Positions 63,258 through 64,000 of a DNA stretch of 64,000 nt are shown piece by piece. Under the pieces are notes generated by a model. It was not told the origin of the DNA, ran no database searches, and saw only the letters and a program-made list of their open reading frames with translations. The position numbers were made by a program, and so were the translations under genes. Source of the stretch: Ferrovibrio terrae_A (GTDB lineage: Bacteria > Pseudomonadota > Alphaproteobacteria > Ferrovibrionales > Ferrovibrionaceae); assembly GCF_943372915.1 (NCBI RefSeq), contig NZ_CALSAN010000009.1:62001-126000 (forward strand). Reading direction: 5' to 3'. Every line of letters starts with the position of its first letter. Position 1 is the first letter of the stretch.

Positions 63258-64000
63258 CTAAACGACAACAAATTTGGCGGGGTCGAACCCTCCCGTGAAT
63301 TCTTTGGGATACCCTCGCTGATTGGATACGAACCGAGTGCCGTCGATTGTGACGTCCAGACACCAATGGTGGTGCCCAAAGAACCAGGCATCCGGTCGGT
63401 AATGCGCAATCAAGTCGTCCAGTTCGGCATGGAAAGCCCTCATCAGAGGGGTGAACTCGTATTGAACATTCCAGAGTTCTTTCCGCAGGCTTGGGGCGTG
63501 ATGCGTAACCACGACGGTCCTGCCATCCCATGGGTTGGATAGTTCCCTATCCAACCAAGCAACTGCATCTCTATGGAACTTCTGGGTATCGGAGGGTCTA
63601 AGAAGTCGTCCCTGATAACCGATAAGGCGATAGTCGTTCAGCCTCGGCGGTACATCGTCATAATCAGTCCAAAGAGTCGTGAATAGGATGCGGACACCGT
63701 GCTGAGGCATTCTCAAGACGGTGTTGCTTGCAAACACGGCCTGATCGGCTTGCTCCGTCGAGGTCTGCGTCACGCCTTCAATTGTCGCCCCGTAGAATTC
63801 GTGATTTCCCGGCAACAGAACCACTGAGGTCTCAAGGTACTGGGCGACAGCATTCGCATATTGCATCGCCTTGCTGCCCAGATCGATGTCACCAGCCAAG
63901 ATGAGCATGTCAGGCTGCCCTGCCTTCAATGCGCGTAGGTCCGGCCCCTTCATGGTTTTACGGTCGTCCGAACCTGCGGCGTGTGCGGGGTGAGTATCCT
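63258..64000 (-). CDS. Calcineurin-like metallophosphoesterase (5' end beyond window)
   Basis: At least 247 residues. The metal-binding motifs are all present: DTH at the very window edge (in frame upstream of ATG 63953), LAGDIDLG, LLPGNHEFYG, VVTHHAP and FFGHHHW. The real start is therefore to the right of the window, and ATG 63953 would lose the first motif. The 23 bp to the RHH gene suggests one operon: phosphoesterase, RHH, recombinase. Substrate unknown. Confidence 0.85.
   Translation of the reverse strand, partial: DTHPAHAAGSDDRKTMKGPDLRALKAGQPDMLILAGDIDLGSKAMQYANAVAQYLETSVVLLPGNHEFYGATIEGVTQTSTEQADQAVFASNTVLRMPQHGVRILFTTLWTDYDDVPPRLNDYRLIGYQGRLLRPSDTQKFHRDAVAWLDRELSNPWDGRTVVVTHHAPSLRKELWNVQYEFTPLMRAFHAELDDLIAHYRPDAWFFGHHHWCLDVTIDGTRFVSNQRGYPKEFTGGFDPAKFVVV

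Noticed and set aside
1..64000. CRISPR arrays, tRNA or rRNA genes
   Set aside because: No regularly spaced repeats and no tRNA-like cloverleaf or rRNA stretch was recognised by reading; a covariance-model scan would be needed to exclude small RNAs.

Overview
The window looks like alphaproteobacterial chromosome, probably Rhodospirillales or a near relative; the genus cannot be fixed from sequence alone. The grounds are high GC with strong antisense open frames, a coxB-coxA-ctaB-small ORF-ctaG-coxC-DUF983-surf1 operon, the ispH-thrB-rnhA and yqgE-DsbD-like-peroxiredoxin groupings, and rpsT next to dnaA-dnaN-recF-gyrB.

Positions 1 to about 33.8 kb are core genome: a PAS/histidine-kinase/PAS/GGDEF signalling protein cut by the left edge; the aa3 oxidase operon with its assembly factors; an M32 carboxypeptidase, thrC and an M16 protease; a GNAT enzyme, yqgE, a DsbD-alpha-like periplasmic protein and a peroxiredoxin; rnhA-thrB-ispH on the minus strand; a lipoprotein with a 2OG-Fe(II) oxygenase; a YeiH-type transporter; an HxlR regulator divergent from a carboxymuconolactone decarboxylase-like protein, with paired operators between them; gamma-glutamyltransferase; a fused acyl-CoA hydroxylase/old-yellow-enzyme protein; rpsT; a rhodanese; and the dnaA, dnaN, recF, gyrB replication cluster.

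From just after gyrB (about 33.8 kb) to the right edge the content is accessory and reads as a defence and mobility island. In order: two unknown genes; a 1238-aa protein ending in a PD-(D/E)XK nuclease motif, divergent from an OLD nuclease/UvrD helicase pair (Gabija-like); a gene remnant; a secreted endonuclease I; a possible DUF5995-like protein; the SOS mutasome cassette imuA-imuB-dnaE2 with a coupled fourth gene and a LexA-type box; a tyrosine integrase with extra N- and C-terminal DNA-binding-like domains; a cyclase-like protein; a SRAP-domain protein; a type III restriction-like pair followed by a convergent C5 methyltransferase; a 768-aa tyrosine recombinase coupled to a ribbon-helix-helix protein; and a metallophosphoesterase cut by the right edge.

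The most unusual item is the Mod-Res pair at 55.1 to 59.2 kb. The Mod-like subunit keeps the type III architecture, but its catalytic DPPY motif reads TPPY and its AdoMet-binding FxGxG segment is degenerate. Its Res partner has intact helicase and nuclease motifs, and an apparently intact cytosine-C5 methyltransferase lies 1 bp away on the opposite strand. This suggests a restriction-like system in which the Mod subunit recognises DNA without methylating it, while protection, if any, comes from elsewhere. A partial second copy of the RHH-gene 3' end at 43.8 kb suggests the island has been rebuilt by successive integrations.
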